A DNA stretch of 64,000 nt from Anaerosporobacter mobilis DSM 15930 (GTDB lineage Bacteria > Bacillota > Clostridia > Lachnospirales > Lachnospiraceae). Under the pieces are notes generated by a model. It did not search any database and was not told where the DNA came from. It worked only from the letters and a program-made list of their open reading frames with translations. The position numbers were made by a program, and so were the translations under genes. Shown piece after piece: positions 63,369-64,000 of the stretch. The DNA is taken from NCBI RefSeq assembly GCF_900142955.1, contig NZ_FRCP01000010.1:62001-126000 (forward strand), written 5' to 3'. Positions within the stretch are counted from its first letter, which is position 1; the number at the start of each line of letters is the position of its first letter.

Positions 63369-64000
63369 ATGCATTTTATTAGTGAGAATAATCGATTGGT
63401 TTGTATTAATCAAACAGAAAGAATGTGGATTGAACCTTGGGGAGAGAATTCTCTTCGTGTACGTGTTACTAAAGAAGCAAATATGGATACAAATGATTGG
63501 GCATTAACAGAAGAACCAATAGTTTGTAAAGCAGAGATACATATTGATCAAGCTGAGATTGTAGAACCTTGGTACAAGGGTGAAGAAAGAGAAAAACATA
63601 TTCAGCAATTTGAAGTAGCAAGTATTCGCAATGGTAAGCTAACGGCTAAGATTAATCATGAAGGCTGGTTATCTTTTTATAATGAAAATGGCGATGTACT
63701 CTTAGAAGAATACTGGAGAAACCGTTATCGTATTGATCGTTACTGTGTACCTTATTGTGTAGATGCCAGAGAATTAAAAGCGATACCTGGTGGTAGTGAT
63801 TATCATGCAGTTCTTCGTTTTGAAGCATACGAAGATGAAAAAATCTTTGGTATGGGGCAATATCAAGAAGGCAACCTTGATAAAAAAGGTGCAGTCTTAG
63901 ATCTTTGTCAAAGAAATACACAAGCAAGTGTACCTTTCATGGTATCAAGTAGGGGCTACGGAATGCTATGGAATAATCCTGCCATCGGTACGGCTACCTT
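63369..64000 (+). CDS. GH31-family alpha-glucosidase/xylosidase, N-terminal part
   Basis: The first 210 codons of a gene run off the window. ATG 63369 follows GCAGGAGGAAT. The sequence begins with an N-terminal beta-sandwich (LVCINQTERMWIEPWGENSLRVRVT). It then shows the GH31 approach motif IFGMGQYQEGNLDKKG, followed by QRNTQASVPFMVSSRGYGMLWNNPAIG. GH31 enzymes remove terminal alpha-linked glucose or xylose; after GH74 upstream, alpha-xylosidase is attractive but unproven. No signal peptide is present. The catalytic part lies outside the window. Confidence 0.88.
   Translation, partial: MHFISENNRLVCINQTERMWIEPWGENSLRVRVTKEANMDTNDWALTEEPIVCKAEIHIDQAEIVEPWYKGEEREKHIQQFEVASIRNGKLTAKINHEGWLSFYNENGDVLLEEYWRNRYRIDRYCVPYCVDARELKAIPGGSDYHAVLRFEAYEDEKIFGMGQYQEGNLDKKGAVLDLCQRNTQASVPFMVSSRGYGMLWNNPAIGTAT

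Overview
The window looks like chromosome of an anaerobic, spore-forming, polysaccharide-degrading member of the Lachnospiraceae (Clostridium cluster XIVa), something like Lachnoclostridium (Clostridium) phytofermentans. The reasons are low G+C, strong AGGAGG ribosome binding sites, sporulation genes (spoIID, spoIIQ), pyruvate formate-lyase, typical Firmicutes gene orders (dnaX-ybaB-recR, rpsF-ssb-rpsR, gdpP-rplI-dnaB) and several glycoside hydrolases. The species call is inference; no database was searched.

Layout. 1-3.8 kb: the end of a MATE transporter, then a zinc-uptake operon (Fur-family regulator, znuA, znuC, znuB) with a perfect inverted repeat on its promoter. 3.8-7.9 kb: an insertion-sequence graveyard with a decayed transposase, a partial second relic and an intact IS1380-type transposase. 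It is followed by a 37-residue Thr/Ser/Ala-rich peptide gene next to an unrecognised 244-codon gene. 8-14.3 kb: a two-component system divergent from a large solute-binding lipoprotein, then niaR and a PfoR-like membrane protein. 14.4-20.5 kb: phosphofructokinase, dnaX, ybaB, recR, spoIID and spoIIQ. 20.5-26.3 kb: a PAP2 phosphatase, two paralogous secreted proteins, a Big2-domain secreted protein and a hemolysin III-like protein.

26.5-32.8 kb: rpsF-ssb-rpsR, followed by a degraded 4.9-kb integrative element inserted at the 3' end of rpsR. The element is bounded by two diverged copies of the rpsR end plus terminator and carries a tyrosine integrase, a small Xis-like protein and a broken adenine methylase. 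33-40.3 kb: a 1669-residue secreted amylase with many accessory domains, then a cytoplasmic type I pullulanase; together they would handle alpha-glucan outside and inside the cell. 40.4-45.4 kb: a cold-shock gene, then gdpP-rplI-dnaB, with a 199-bp near-palindrome before dnaB and a 282-bp long inverted repeat after it. 45.7-49.4 kb: a signal-less GH74-type glycosidase and a MerR regulator. 49.5-54.8 kb: ferredoxin, pflA, pflB, a DUF1858 protein and mecA. 55-60 kb: a chemoreceptor-like protein divergent from a compact operon of a Ser/Thr kinase fused to a ParA/TadZ-like domain, a second ParA-like protein and a SAF/CpaB-like membrane protein. 60-64 kb: a membrane protein with a structured 5' leader, a GH18 protein with SH3 domain, and the start of a GH31 glucosidase.

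The best candidates for undescribed biology are the kinase plus two lysine-less ParA-like domains plus SAF operon (56968-59944), the Thr-rich peptide and its partner gene (6983-7840), the rpsR-targeting element with synonymously diverged ends, the two large inverted repeats flanking dnaB, and the structured leaders before 60394 and 53714. I recognised no tRNA, rRNA or CRISPR array.
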